Shown here: piece after piece, positions 17,833-25,778 of the stretch | Layout of the letters: each line of letters opens with the position of its first letter | How positions within the stretch are numbered: the first letter of the stretch is position 1 | NCBI GenBank assembly: GCA_014873095.1 | Contig: CP050848.1 | Span: 5,329,850-5,393,849, forward strand | DNA from: Planctomycetales bacterium ZRK34 | GTDB lineage: Bacteria; Planctomycetota; Phycisphaerae; Phycisphaerales; Zrk34 | DNA: 64,000 nucleotides | Direction of reading: 5' to 3' | Made by a program: the position numbers and the translations under genes | The notes under the pieces: generated by a model | The model's database searches: none | Told to the model about the DNA's origin: nothing | What the model saw: only the letters and a program-made list of their open reading frames with translations

Positions 17833-18369
17833 ATGCCTGACGGCTTTTCGCCAACCGAAGCGTTCGCCCAGCATTTGACCCAATGCCAGCCGGCCCTGTA
17901 CGGCTACATCATTTCGTTAATCGGCGACTCGGACGCGGCCGAAGACCTGCTGCAGCAGGTGAATCTCGTGCTGTGGCGCAAGGCAGGGGACTTTGAAGCA
18001 GAGACAAATTTCAAGGCATGGGCCTGTCGGGTGGCTTACTACGAGGTGCTCACCGCCCGCAAGCGGTTCGCCCGTGACCGCCTGCTTTTTGATGAATCGT
18101 TGCTGTCTCAGATCGCCGTGGATGCGGCTGCCGCGACGGAGCAGTCCGAAACGCGCCGCCGGGCACTGCGGCAATGCATGGACCGGCTGAGTCCATCGCA
18201 CCGGCAATTGCTTCAGCGACATTACGCGAATGACGAGACGATCAAATCGATCGCCGAGTCATTGTCACGGCCGTTGCAGTCGGTTTACCAGACGTTCTTT
18301 CGTATTCGCGTTTCACTGCTGGAATGCGTGCGGCGGCAGTACACCGACGCGACGGAAGGTGAGTCGTGA
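17833..18369 (+). CDS. ECF RNA polymerase sigma factor, right cassette
   Basis: 178 aa. Region 2: 'CQPALYGYIISLIGDSDAAEDLLQQVNLVLWRKAGDFE' (in parts) with 'FKAWACRVAYYEVLTARKRFARD'. Region 4: 'CMDRLSPSHRQLLQRHYANDETIKSIAESLSRPLQSVYQTFFRIRVSLL'. It belongs to the planctomycete ECF type found next to FecR proteins. RBS AAGGAG at 7 nt. Its last codons overlap the GTG start of the next gene (GTGA). It differs in sequence from the left-cassette sigma, so it is not a recent duplicate. Confidence 0.92.
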   Translation: MPDGFSPTEAFAQHLTQCQPALYGYIISLIGDSDAAEDLLQQVNLVLWRKAGDFEAETNFKAWACRVAYYEVLTARKRFARDRLLFDESLLSQIAVDAAAATEQSETRRRALRQCMDRLSPSHRQLLQRHYANDETIKSIAESLSRPLQSVYQTFFRIRVSLLECVRRQYTDATEGES

Positions 18370-19958
18370 AACAGACCATTGGCAACAACACAGAACTCAT
18401 CGCATTGATCGAATCCATCTGCGCCGGTGAGGGGAGTGAAGCTCAGCGAGATCAACTCGCGGGATTGATGCAGGACGATGCGGTATTACGCCGGTTCTAC
18501 GTGGACTACATGCAGCTTCACGCGCACCTGCGGTGGGAGTTGCGTGCCCGCCGTTTGGCGGAGCGAGAAATGCAGAGCGGCGACGTCCGCAAGGCGACGT
18601 GGCGGGCCCGACTGCTGACCGGATCGGTGCTGGCCGTCGCCGCGGCGATCATGCTTGCGGGCTTGATCGGGTGGTATTATCGCGCCGCATCGCCGGAGTC
18701 AGGGCCGCCGGCGAGCCGTGTCGGCACCACACCGCCCGTTGCGATACTGACGGACTTTTCCGCGGATGCCGAATTCAGCGGGACGAGCGAGGCGATGAAA
18801 CTCGGCGGGGTGCTTGAACACGGGGCGCTGAATCTGAAAGCCGGTAAGGCGCAGGTGATGTTCAATTCGACGGCGGTGGTTGATCTGACCGGACCGTGCG
18901 CGTTTGAACTGACGGGCCTCAATCGAGGCCGGCTGATCAAGGGCAGACTCCAGGCCTATGTACCAGCGCAGGCGAAAGGCTTTTCGGTGACGGCGGGACG
19001 GCTGCGGGTGGTGGATCTGGGCACGCGTTTTTCGCTGTCGACTGACGAGGCACATGAGCATGCACAGGTGCGCGTGCTGGAGGGGCGTGTTCGCGTCGAG
19101 GTATTGAGCGCTCAGGGAGAAGTGGTCTCGGCGCATGAACTGGACGCTTACCAGGTGGCTGAGTGGTCCAGCGCCGAGCAGCGTTTGACATTCGGGTCCA
19201 TGGCGAGCGGCGACGAGGGGATCCGCGTAGACCTGGCAGACCTCGTGGCCGGAGGCGACGGCACGCAGGACCAGCGCGGCAAGGCGCTGGACCCGGTCAC
19301 GGGCGCCAGTGGAATGACCGAGGCGGCCGCAGCGCCAAGCCGATCCGGCGATCATCGGTTTCATCCGGTGAAAGATATGCCGATGGTGGACGGCGTATTC
19401 GTACCCGACAACAAGCACGGGCCTATTCAGATCGACTCGCTGGGCCGGCGTTTCAACGGTTTCGGTGATACAGGCGGTGAATGTTACGACCTGATCTGGA
19501 GCGGGATTCCGCCGGACAAGCGCGTTTCGCCAGGTTCGCTCAAGGGCGTGGACTATGCCGGGCGCGGCGATCAGTGGCTGTGGATGCATCCGAACAAGGC
19601 GGTGACGTTCGATCTGGCGGCGGTGGAGCAGCATTACGCCGTTCCCGTTCGGCGCTTGACCGCTGAGGCGCATTATCTGACACCGCTGAAGAACATGCCG
19701 GCCGCGTTTCGTCGTGCCGATGGTTCCTCGTTGCGAGCGGACCTCTGGGTGATCGTCGATGGTGAAACGCGATTTGTGAAGCGCGGGTTCTGCGCCGCCG
19801 ACGGCCCGATCGTCGTGGATGTACCACTTGAGCGAGGCGACCGCATGCTCACACTCGCCGTGACCGGTGGTGTCGACGGCATCGAATACGACTGGGTCGT
19901 CGTCGAAGCGCCGACCCTGCATCTTTGGACGATTCATGAAATGCCAAAAACACCCTAA
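18366..19958 (+). CDS. FecR-domain membrane protein with C-terminal NPCBM-like domain (putative anti-sigma factor), right cassette
   Basis: 530 aa, GTG start coupled to the sigma stop. Cytoplasmic N-terminus with 'ALIESICAGEGSEAQRDQLAGLM', one membrane segment near residues 80-100 (GSVLAVAAAIMLAGLIGWYY), FecR domain ('LKAGKAQVMFNSTAVVDLTG', 'GRLIKGRLQAYVP', 'VVDLGTRFSLSTDE', 'RVLEGRVRVEV') and a beta-rich C-terminal domain from about 340 (GPIQIDSLGRRFNGFG, then WLWMHPNKAVTFDL, ending 'LTLAVTGGVDGIEYDWVVVE') that looks like NPCBM. The outer domain is therefore of a different carbohydrate-binding type from the LamG domain of the left-cassette protein. Confidence 0.8.
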   Translation: MKQTIGNNTELIALIESICAGEGSEAQRDQLAGLMQDDAVLRRFYVDYMQLHAHLRWELRARRLAEREMQSGDVRKATWRARLLTGSVLAVAAAIMLAGLIGWYYRAASPESGPPASRVGTTPPVAILTDFSADAEFSGTSEAMKLGGVLEHGALNLKAGKAQVMFNSTAVVDLTGPCAFELTGLNRGRLIKGRLQAYVPAQAKGFSVTAGRLRVVDLGTRFSLSTDEAHEHAQVRVLEGRVRVEVLSAQGEVVSAHELDAYQVAEWSSAEQRLTFGSMASGDEGIRVDLADLVAGGDGTQDQRGKALDPVTGASGMTEAAAAPSRSGDHRFHPVKDMPMVDGVFVPDNKHGPIQIDSLGRRFNGFGDTGGECYDLIWSGIPPDKRVSPGSLKGVDYAGRGDQWLWMHPNKAVTFDLAAVEQHYAVPVRRLTAEAHYLTPLKNMPAAFRRADGSSLRADLWVIVDGETRFVKRGFCAADGPIVVDVPLERGDRMLTLAVTGGVDGIEYDWVVVEAPTLHLWTIHEMPKTP

Positions 19959-20019
19959 CGTCATTGGCATATTCATTATTCATCATGGGGCGCATTCACC
20001 CCTTCAAAGGAGACATGCA

Positions 20020-21246
20020 ATGAGTCGACCGTTCACATCGATCCGTCTGACTGTCGCGATGGTTCTGGCGCTGGGCGTCGCGGCGCAGGCGGCCGTCACC
20101 GTCGCCGAATTCCAGGCTGACTTCACCGCCAATGACAATGGCCACGCCGACGGCTCGGGCACCGGTTCGTGGACCTATCTCAGTTCCGACACAGTTGACC
20201 CCTACGACATCGGAGCGAACCTGACGCTCCTGCCGTGGGACGCAGCCAACTCCCAGTATGGTGATTCCGATTACATCCCGCCGCAGGTCCGCTCGACGAA
20301 CGTGCACCCCAATGCTTCGCAGCATGTACTCGTGCGATGGACGAATGATGGCCCTGAGAGTCAGTTCAAGCTTGACGGATTCTTTCAGCGAGAGAACACA
20401 ACCGCAGGCGGCAACGGTGTCGATGTCTACGTCTACGGCGCACAGTCGTTGCTGTTCAGCGACACCCTCGCCCCGGCGACAGGCAATCCATCGACCCCAT
20501 TCAGTCAGTTTGTCACGATCGGCACGGGCGAATCGGTTGACTTCCTCGTGAGTGCGTTGGGCGACCTGAGCTTCGATCGAACCAACTTCAACGCGACTCT
20601 GCAACTGTCGCCGGGCGTGGCCAATGGCAGCTTCGAAACACCCGGCCTGGGGCCCGACAGCGGCACGACAGACATGGCCTCCAACGGGTGGCAGGAGGAT
20701 GGCGGCGCGTTCGGCGGCCCGGGCATCCAGACCGACGACAAGTCCACCTCACCGGCGGCACCCGACGGAAACCAGTGGGCTTACTTCAACGTCAACGGCA
20801 CCGACACATCCACCGCCGAGGGACGCATCTGGCAGGAAGTCGGCGAGGTGCAGGAGGACGTTGTTTACACGGTGGACTTCACGCTCGGTGGGCGGTCGAA
20901 TCAGCAGGCCGTCGGCGCTTTCGAGGTCGCGCTGTGGGCCGGTGGGACGGCCCCCGGCGGCACTGGGTCTGTGCTGATCGGCTCGCAACTGGTGACCCTG
21001 CCTGCAGGCAGCGACGTTGTGGCGCACTCGGTCGATTTTCTTCAGTCCGACAGCTACGCCGCGATGACCGCGTTGTGGCTTGAGTTCACCGCATTCGCAC
21101 CAGACGGCGCCAACACGGGCAATTACCAGATCCTGCTTGACGCGGTCGATGTCTCTGTTGAAGCCTCGCCGATCCCGGCGCCCGCCGCGCTGCCCATGGG
21201 GCTGATGTTAATGGGCGGAATGATGACGCGCCGCCGTACTTGTTGA
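20020..21246 (+). CDS. Secreted surface protein with PEP-CTERM-like (IPAPAALP) anchor
   Basis: 408 aa from the ATG at 20020 (RBS AAAGGAGA). Signal peptide, then two beta-rich extracellular halves; the second opens with 'VANGSFETPGLGP', a common start of planctomycete carbohydrate-binding-like modules. The C-terminus IPAPAALPMGLMLMGGMM-TRRRTC has the tripartite sorting-signal form (short Pro motif, hydrophobic helix, Arg cluster) but with PAPA instead of PEP, like VPxPA-CTERM variants. Third gene of the right cassette. Confidence 0.75.
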   Translation: MSRPFTSIRLTVAMVLALGVAAQAAVTVAEFQADFTANDNGHADGSGTGSWTYLSSDTVDPYDIGANLTLLPWDAANSQYGDSDYIPPQVRSTNVHPNASQHVLVRWTNDGPESQFKLDGFFQRENTTAGGNGVDVYVYGAQSLLFSDTLAPATGNPSTPFSQFVTIGTGESVDFLVSALGDLSFDRTNFNATLQLSPGVANGSFETPGLGPDSGTTDMASNGWQEDGGAFGGPGIQTDDKSTSPAAPDGNQWAYFNVNGTDTSTAEGRIWQEVGEVQEDVVYTVDFTLGGRSNQQAVGAFEVALWAGGTAPGGTGSVLIGSQLVTLPAGSDVVAHSVDFLQSDSYAAMTALWLEFTAFAPDGANTGNYQILLDAVDVSVEASPIPAPAALPMGLMLMGGMMTRRRTC

Positions 21247-21297
21247 ACCCTTGATGCCCACGGATTCAACCCGTGGGTTTCATCATGGAAACACCCC

Positions 21298-22041
21298 ATG
21301 CGTCGACATGGTTTCACGCTCATCGAACTCCTTGTCGTTGTCAGCATCATCGCGCTGCTGATCGCGATCCTGCTGCCATCGCTGCACCAGGCCCGGCAAA
21401 CGGCCAAATTGATCGTGTGCATGTCCAACGAACGCCAACTGGCTACGGCGGTCAATGCATATGCGGTCGAAAACAAAAACCACCTGCCCCCGGTGCAGCA
21501 TCAGATCTCGCTGGCAGGCTACAAAACTGACGCGAGCGGTGTGGGCATCACATACGACCGCATTCTGCATGAGCACTTGGGGCGTTCGACAGATGTGCTG
21601 GCCTGTCCCGCTGACGAAACCTCCGTCACCGCCGTCGTTGACGGCTACGGCGACGATCCCGTGCGCCGCTCCTATTCGGGGGTGTACAACACGCTGGGCT
21701 GTGTCACCGGCGATTGGAGCGCAGGGCATGTCGGTGAAGGAGCAGGGTATAAGAAGATGTCGGAGTTTAAGCGCCACAACGACACCGTCGTATTCGCCGA
21801 ACGGCGACGCACTGTTGGCGGCGGTGGCTATGAGTGGACCTGGTTCAGCGACATCAAGGACCTGGGTAGTCGCGTCGATTGGGATCGACATGAGGCGACC
21901 GCGGCGTTTACATACCTCGACGGTCACGCTGGGCAGCGAGACTACCCCGGCGAATACCGCTGGCCTGAATTCTCCGGCTACGACTACCTGCTGGGGCCCG
22001 CCGGCGGCGCCCAATGCTGGCTGTTCAACCCACACCCATGA
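21298..22041 (+). CDS. Pseudopilin-like protein, right cassette
   Basis: 247 aa. Leader MRRHGFTLIELLVVVSIIAL is a textbook prepilin N-terminus; a LPSLHQARQTAKLIVCMSNERQL helix follows, parallel to the left-cassette pseudopilin. Later segments include CPADETSVTA and a 'TYLDGHAGQRDYPGEY' tail resembling the 'DGHV' end of this family. It occupies the same fourth position as the left copy. Confidence 0.87.
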   Translation: MRRHGFTLIELLVVVSIIALLIAILLPSLHQARQTAKLIVCMSNERQLATAVNAYAVENKNHLPPVQHQISLAGYKTDASGVGITYDRILHEHLGRSTDVLACPADETSVTAVVDGYGDDPVRRSYSGVYNTLGCVTGDWSAGHVGEGAGYKKMSEFKRHNDTVVFAERRRTVGGGGYEWTWFSDIKDLGSRVDWDRHEATAAFTYLDGHAGQRDYPGEYRWPEFSGYDYLLGPAGGAQCWLFNPHP

Positions 22042-22056
22042 TTCTGTGAGACAACC

Positions 22057-23109
22057 ATGACGCGCAATGACAGGTCACTCCGTTCGATGGCGTTTTCCCG
22101 CCGCCGTTTCCTTCACGCCACCGCCGCGGGGTCCGCCGCGCTGCTGGCGCCCGGGCTCGGACGCATCGTGCGTGCCGTCGAGGCCGATCCTGATGCCTTC
22201 ACCCTCATCGCGCTGCCCGATACGCAGAACTACTCCGAGTCCTATCCGAAGATATACACGTCGCAGACCAAGTGGATCGTCGACAACCACGACAAGCTCC
22301 GCATCGCCTTCGTCGCCCACGAAGGCGACGTCACCAACCACAACCATCGCCCCGAGTGGGTCAACGCCGAGAAGTCCATGCGACTGCTCGACGGCGTCGT
22401 GCCTTACTGCGTCAACGTCGGCAATCACGACCTGGGCCCCGACGGCCAGACCAAAGACCGCAGTTCGCTGATCGACGAGTTCTTCCCCGTCGACCGTTAC
22501 AAAGACCAGCCGTGGTGGGGCGGCGCCCTCGACGGGTCCAATCACAACAGCTACCAGTTCTTCGAGGCGGCGAAGATGCGCTTCCTCGTGATCAACCTCG
22601 AGTTCGGCCCGCGTGACCGCAGCCTCGAGTGGGCCAACGAGATCGTGTCCAAACACGAAGACTGCCGCACGATCCTCGTGACCCACGCCTACATGAGCAA
22701 CGACGACACCCGCATCAGCGCCACCTGCAAGTTCGGCCCGATCCAGTATCACATCGACGGCGCCGACGGCGACAAGATCTGGGACACCTTCGTCCGCCGC
22801 CACCGCAATGTCTTCCTCGTACTCAGCGGCCACGTGTTCGTCGCCGGCCCCGAACACGACTGGAAGTACGATTCGGCGTGGACCGAGACGGGCCTGCTCA
22901 CGAGCACCAACGACGCCGGTCGCCCGACCCATCAGATCCTCGCCGACTACCAGGGGCGCCCCAACGGCGGCGACGGCTGGCTCCGCGTCATGACTTTCCA
23001 GCCGAACCTCAACCGCATCGACGTGACGACCTACTCACCCTGGCTCGACAAGCACCTGGTCCAGCCACATAACCAGTTCCCCCTGGCCTATGCCATGCGT
23101 CCCCGGTGA
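22057..23109 (+). CDS. Tat-exported metallophosphoesterase
   Basis: 350 aa. A twin-arginine signal (FSRRRFLHATAAG) follows a short leader; an ATG at 22087 is an alternative start. Calcineurin-like motifs in order: LPDTQNY (Gln replacing the usual His, as in the DTQNY subgroup), EGDVTN, VGNHDLG, VTHAY and SGHVF. These would hold a two-metal centre that cleaves phosphate mono- or diesters outside the cytoplasm. Last gene of the right cassette, matching the position of the sialidase-like Tat enzyme on the left. Its final codons overlap a serine-recombinase remnant on the other strand. Confidence 0.87.
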   Translation: MTRNDRSLRSMAFSRRRFLHATAAGSAALLAPGLGRIVRAVEADPDAFTLIALPDTQNYSESYPKIYTSQTKWIVDNHDKLRIAFVAHEGDVTNHNHRPEWVNAEKSMRLLDGVVPYCVNVGNHDLGPDGQTKDRSSLIDEFFPVDRYKDQPWWGGALDGSNHNSYQFFEAAKMRFLVINLEFGPRDRSLEWANEIVSKHEDCRTILVTHAYMSNDDTRISATCKFGPIQYHIDGADGDKIWDTFVRRHRNVFLVLSGHVFVAGPEHDWKYDSAWTETGLLTSTNDAGRPTHQILADYQGRPNGGDGWLRVMTFQPNLNRIDVTTYSPWLDKHLVQPHNQFPLAYAMRPR

Positions 23110-23247
23110 TATCGAGTCCAGTTGGCAGAATCGCCCGCTTCGTTGGCCGGCAACTCCCTCATCCACAAAAATGTGTTGTGGTTCGACATCCACGCCATTG
23201 GCATCAGCCCAGTCCTGGCATGTCCGGATTTGTCGTAAGTTTGCCGA
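23105..23247 (-). pseudogene. Serine site-specific recombinase N-terminal fragment
   Basis: On the minus strand, without a start codon, the frame reads NLRQIRTCQDWADANGVDV followed by EPQHIFVDEGVAGQRSGRF. This is the 'QI..C..WA..NG' helix and 'IFVDEGVSG...R' strand of resolvase/invertase-type recombinases, just after the catalytic-serine region. The upstream catalytic part and everything after about 45 residues are missing. It starts inside the direct-repeat copy at 23223-23274. It is a degenerate scar, not a working gene. Confidence 0.6.
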
Positions 23248-23274
23248 AACGGGCGCAAAAAAATCCCGCGTTGA
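23223..23274 (-). repeat. Right copy of the ~50-bp direct repeat bounding the cassette region
   Basis: It aligns with 9002-9048 in the same orientation over TCCGGATT, GGGCGCAAAAAA and CCC(A/G)CGTTGA with small gaps. This copy runs into the recombinase fragment, which suggests the repeat derives from a recombinase gene or its target. Confidence 0.55.
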
Positions 23275-23304
23275 CCCTCAGTAGGAGGGGAAGATCAACG
23301 CGGG
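23258..23304 (-). terminator. Intrinsic terminator of the GlcE-GlcF-dehydrogenase operon
   Basis: On the minus strand the perfect 10-bp arms CCCGCGTTGA/TCAACGCGGG (plus positions 23295-23304 and 23265-23274) are followed by A and seven T. It lies about 170 bp past the stop at 23474. The 3' arm and T-tract are part of the direct repeat. The rest of the 363-bp gap 23110-23473 holds only the recombinase remnant and no other gene. Confidence 0.65.
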
Positions 23305-23473
23305 CGGAGGAGAGAAAAAAAGGCGCAGAACGATTAAGGATAATCCAAGCAACCAGCATGCCAAAGTGTGGATCGCGATTTTTGGGCTGATAATGCGACC
23401 GCAGCGGCGCGGGCAACTCGCCGGTGTCACATTCCGGTACAACCAGCCAGGCCGATTGCGACGTCCTGTTCGG

Positions 23474-24448
23474 TTATGGCACAGGCCAGAGAAAGCGGCC
23501 CGTCCGCACGAAGGCGTCGACCTGCTGCATGGAATGCTCGGACTTGCGGACGACCGATTCGTGGGTGTTAAAGGCGTTGTGGGGCGTGCAGATCACATCA
23601 TCACGCTGCGACAGGGCCAGGGCGGCGGCGGCCTGCTCATCGTCGCTCTGCGATCGCCCGCTGCGCAGCGTGACCGCCAGTTCCGCTTCGTGGTCATACA
23701 CATCCAGCCCGACGCCCCCGAGTTGACCCGACCCCAGAGCGGTCAGCAGGGCGGTCGACGGCGACAACTCGCCGCGCGACACATTCACGAAGATGGCGCC
23801 CCGGCGAGCCTTGGCCCACGCCGCCTCGTCGAAATACCCGCGGTTGTCATCGGTCAGGTTCATGGCGCAGACGATGACGTCCGCCCGGGCAAGCCCATCG
23901 TCGAGCGTCACGTATTTGACTTCCTCGTGGCGCGGGTCGATGTCGACACCGAGCGTGTGCATGCCGAACGCGCCGGCGAGGCGGTGGACCTCGTGGCCGA
24001 TGTGACCGACGCCCACGATGAGCATGGTTTTGTTCAGTGCCTCGCGGCCGGTCAGTCCGTCGCGGGCAAATGTCTGAAATTGTCCAACCTGCCGCGGGAG
24101 TTTCCGCAGCAACCCGAGCGTCAACATCATCGCCTGCTCGGCACAGGCCCGGTGACAATACAGCGGCAGGTAACCCATCGGGACGCGGCCGCCGGTCTGC
24201 TGGGCGTAAGCGAGCAGGTGGTCGTAACCGGTGCTGCGTGTGAGGATGCCGGCCAGGCGGTCGGCCCATGCGATCGGCAGGCGCGACTGCGTGCGTGTGC
24301 TGATCAGCGGAGCGGGGGGGCTGGCGTCGTCGGCGTGGCCGGCTTCCTGCACGGTCCGTGCATCGAACTGCGCATTGACACCGGCCGGTAGATACCGCTT
24401 GAGTTCGGCGGCTTCCTCTTCAAAGGCTTCGTAGAAGTAAACGTCCAT
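23474..24448 (-). CDS. D-isomer-specific 2-hydroxyacid dehydrogenase
   Basis: 324 aa. The NAD-binding motif GVGHIGHEV is followed by an acidic end of strand 2 (LGVDIDPR). Catalytic residues fit the family: Arg in VNVSRGE, Glu in YDHEAEL and His in TPHNAF. It resembles D-lactate or hydroxypyruvate/glyoxylate reductases and would interconvert a 2-hydroxyacid and 2-oxoacid with NAD(H). It is 10 bp downstream of the GlcF-like gene, so it shares a 2-hydroxyacid pathway with that operon. Confidence 0.85.
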   Translation of the reverse strand: MDVYFYEAFEEEAAELKRYLPAGVNAQFDARTVQEAGHADDASPPAPLISTRTQSRLPIAWADRLAGILTRSTGYDHLLAYAQQTGGRVPMGYLPLYCHRACAEQAMMLTLGLLRKLPRQVGQFQTFARDGLTGREALNKTMLIVGVGHIGHEVHRLAGAFGMHTLGVDIDPRHEEVKYVTLDDGLARADVIVCAMNLTDDNRGYFDEAAWAKARRGAIFVNVSRGELSPSTALLTALGSGQLGGVGLDVYDHEAELAVTLRSGRSQSDDEQAAAALALSQRDDVICTPHNAFNTHESVVRKSEHSMQQVDAFVRTGRFLWPVP

Positions 24449-24458
24449 GATGCCGACA

Positions 24459-25778
24459 TCATACCATCGCGTCGGTGGTTTCGGTGTCGCCGAGATAGGC
24501 GCGATGCAACAGTTCGACCGGGTGCATGACCTGCACGTCGAGCCCCACCGCGTCGGCCTGTGATTGAATCTGCATTGCGCACCCGACGTTGCCCGTCACA
24601 CAGATGTTTGCCCCGGTCGCGCGGATGTTTTCGATCTTGCGCACCGCCAGGTCGGTCGACATCTCCGGCTGCATGAGGTTGTACGTACCCGCGGCCCCGC
24701 AGCAGAGGTCCGATTCGGCCAGCGGCACCACCTCGAGCCCTTCGATCATCGCCAGCAGGCGGCGCGGCGGGGCAGTGATCTTCTGAGCATGCGCCAGGTG
24801 GCACGCATCGTGATACGTCACCCGCATGGGCAATGCGTGCGGCGGGACCGGCGGGTCCAACTCGCAAATCAACTCACTGATGTCGCGCACGCGGCTGACA
24901 AAGTCCACCGCCCGCTGCGCCCAGGCGGGATCATCACGCAGCAGGTGGTCGTACTCTTTGAGCATGGCCCCGCAACCCGCGATCGGGATCACGATCCGAT
25001 CGCAATCGGTGAAGACCTCGATGTTGCGTTTCGCCAGTTTCATCGCCTCGGTGGGATTGCCATCATGATGCGGGATCGCTCCGCAGCAGACCTGCTCGCG
25101 CGGCGAGCGCACCTCGCAGCCCAGGTGAGCGAGCAGTTCGGCGGTCTGTTGATTCGTTTGGCCGAACATCACCGACCCGACGCACCCACTGAGCATGCCG
25201 ATGGTCATCTTCTTCGGCTGCCGGGCTTCGAATCGTTCATCGATCGCTTTGGGCCAGAGCGGTCCGCTTGCCGGCAGCATCTGCTGCATCTTCGCCACAC
25301 GTGGCCCGAGCACCGCGCCCGTCAGCTTTGACATCACGCCCCATAGCCCGGCGCGCTGCATCAACCGCGCCGGCAGCAACGCCAGCTTCAACATCTTCGG
25401 CCGGGTCATCACACGCCCGGTGATCCACCGAATCAGCTTCTCATCAAACCGCCGCTTACGATCGGCATTCAACTTCGCGCGTGATTCTTCGATCAGTTCG
25501 TGATAGATCACGCCGGACGGGCACGCCGTCTCGCACCCGCGGCAATCCAGGCACAGGTCAAGGTGTTTGAGCACGGGAGCGTTGGCGTCGAGTCGCCCTT
25601 CGGCAAGCCCCTTCATTAACACGATACGGCCTCGCGGCGAATCGTTTTCATTGCCATTGAGCGTGTAGGTCGGGCAGGCCGGCAGGCATAGCCCGCAATG
25701 CACGCAGACATCCGCCTGGTGCAACGTGCGCTGATCCAGCGTCAAACGTGTCGATTTCGTCTGGGCGGATTGCGTCAC
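24459..25778 (-). CDS. glcF: Glycolate oxidase iron-sulfur subunit-like protein
   Basis: 439 aa. Two 4Fe-4S clusters at the N-terminus: CVHCGLCLPACP near residue 33 and CLDCRGCETACP near 83. Two CCG-type domains follow, with VCCGAIPHH in the first and DLCCGAAGTYN in the second, typical of GlcF and heterodisulfide-reductase-like subunits. It passes electrons from the flavin subunit to the respiratory chain at the membrane. It overlaps the GlcE-like gene by 4 nt (ATGA). LutA/other CCG proteins are alternatives, but the two-ferredoxin-plus-two-CCG layout favours GlcF. Confidence 0.87.
   Translation of the reverse strand: MTQSAQTKSTRLTLDQRTLHQADVCVHCGLCLPACPTYTLNGNENDSPRGRIVLMKGLAEGRLDANAPVLKHLDLCLDCRGCETACPSGVIYHELIEESRAKLNADRKRRFDEKLIRWITGRVMTRPKMLKLALLPARLMQRAGLWGVMSKLTGAVLGPRVAKMQQMLPASGPLWPKAIDERFEARQPKKMTIGMLSGCVGSVMFGQTNQQTAELLAHLGCEVRSPREQVCCGAIPHHDGNPTEAMKLAKRNIEVFTDCDRIVIPIAGCGAMLKEYDHLLRDDPAWAQRAVDFVSRVRDISELICELDPPVPPHALPMRVTYHDACHLAHAQKITAPPRRLLAMIEGLEVVPLAESDLCCGAAGTYNLMQPEMSTDLAVRKIENIRATGANICVTGNVGCAMQIQSQADAVGLDVQVMHPVELLHRAYLGDTETTDAMV

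Noticed and set aside
18699..19976. 425-codon minus-strand frame opposite the right FecR gene
   Set aside because: No start context or domain; the FecR reading is supported by sigma coupling and motifs.
22075..22932. 285-codon minus-strand frame opposite the metallophosphoesterase
   Set aside because: Valine/glutamate-rich composition typical of an antisense shadow in GC-rich DNA; the plus frame has all metallophosphoesterase motifs.
23204..23416. 70-codon minus-strand frame across the terminator
   Set aside because: It crosses the terminator hairpin and T-tract and is out of frame with the recombinase remnant.
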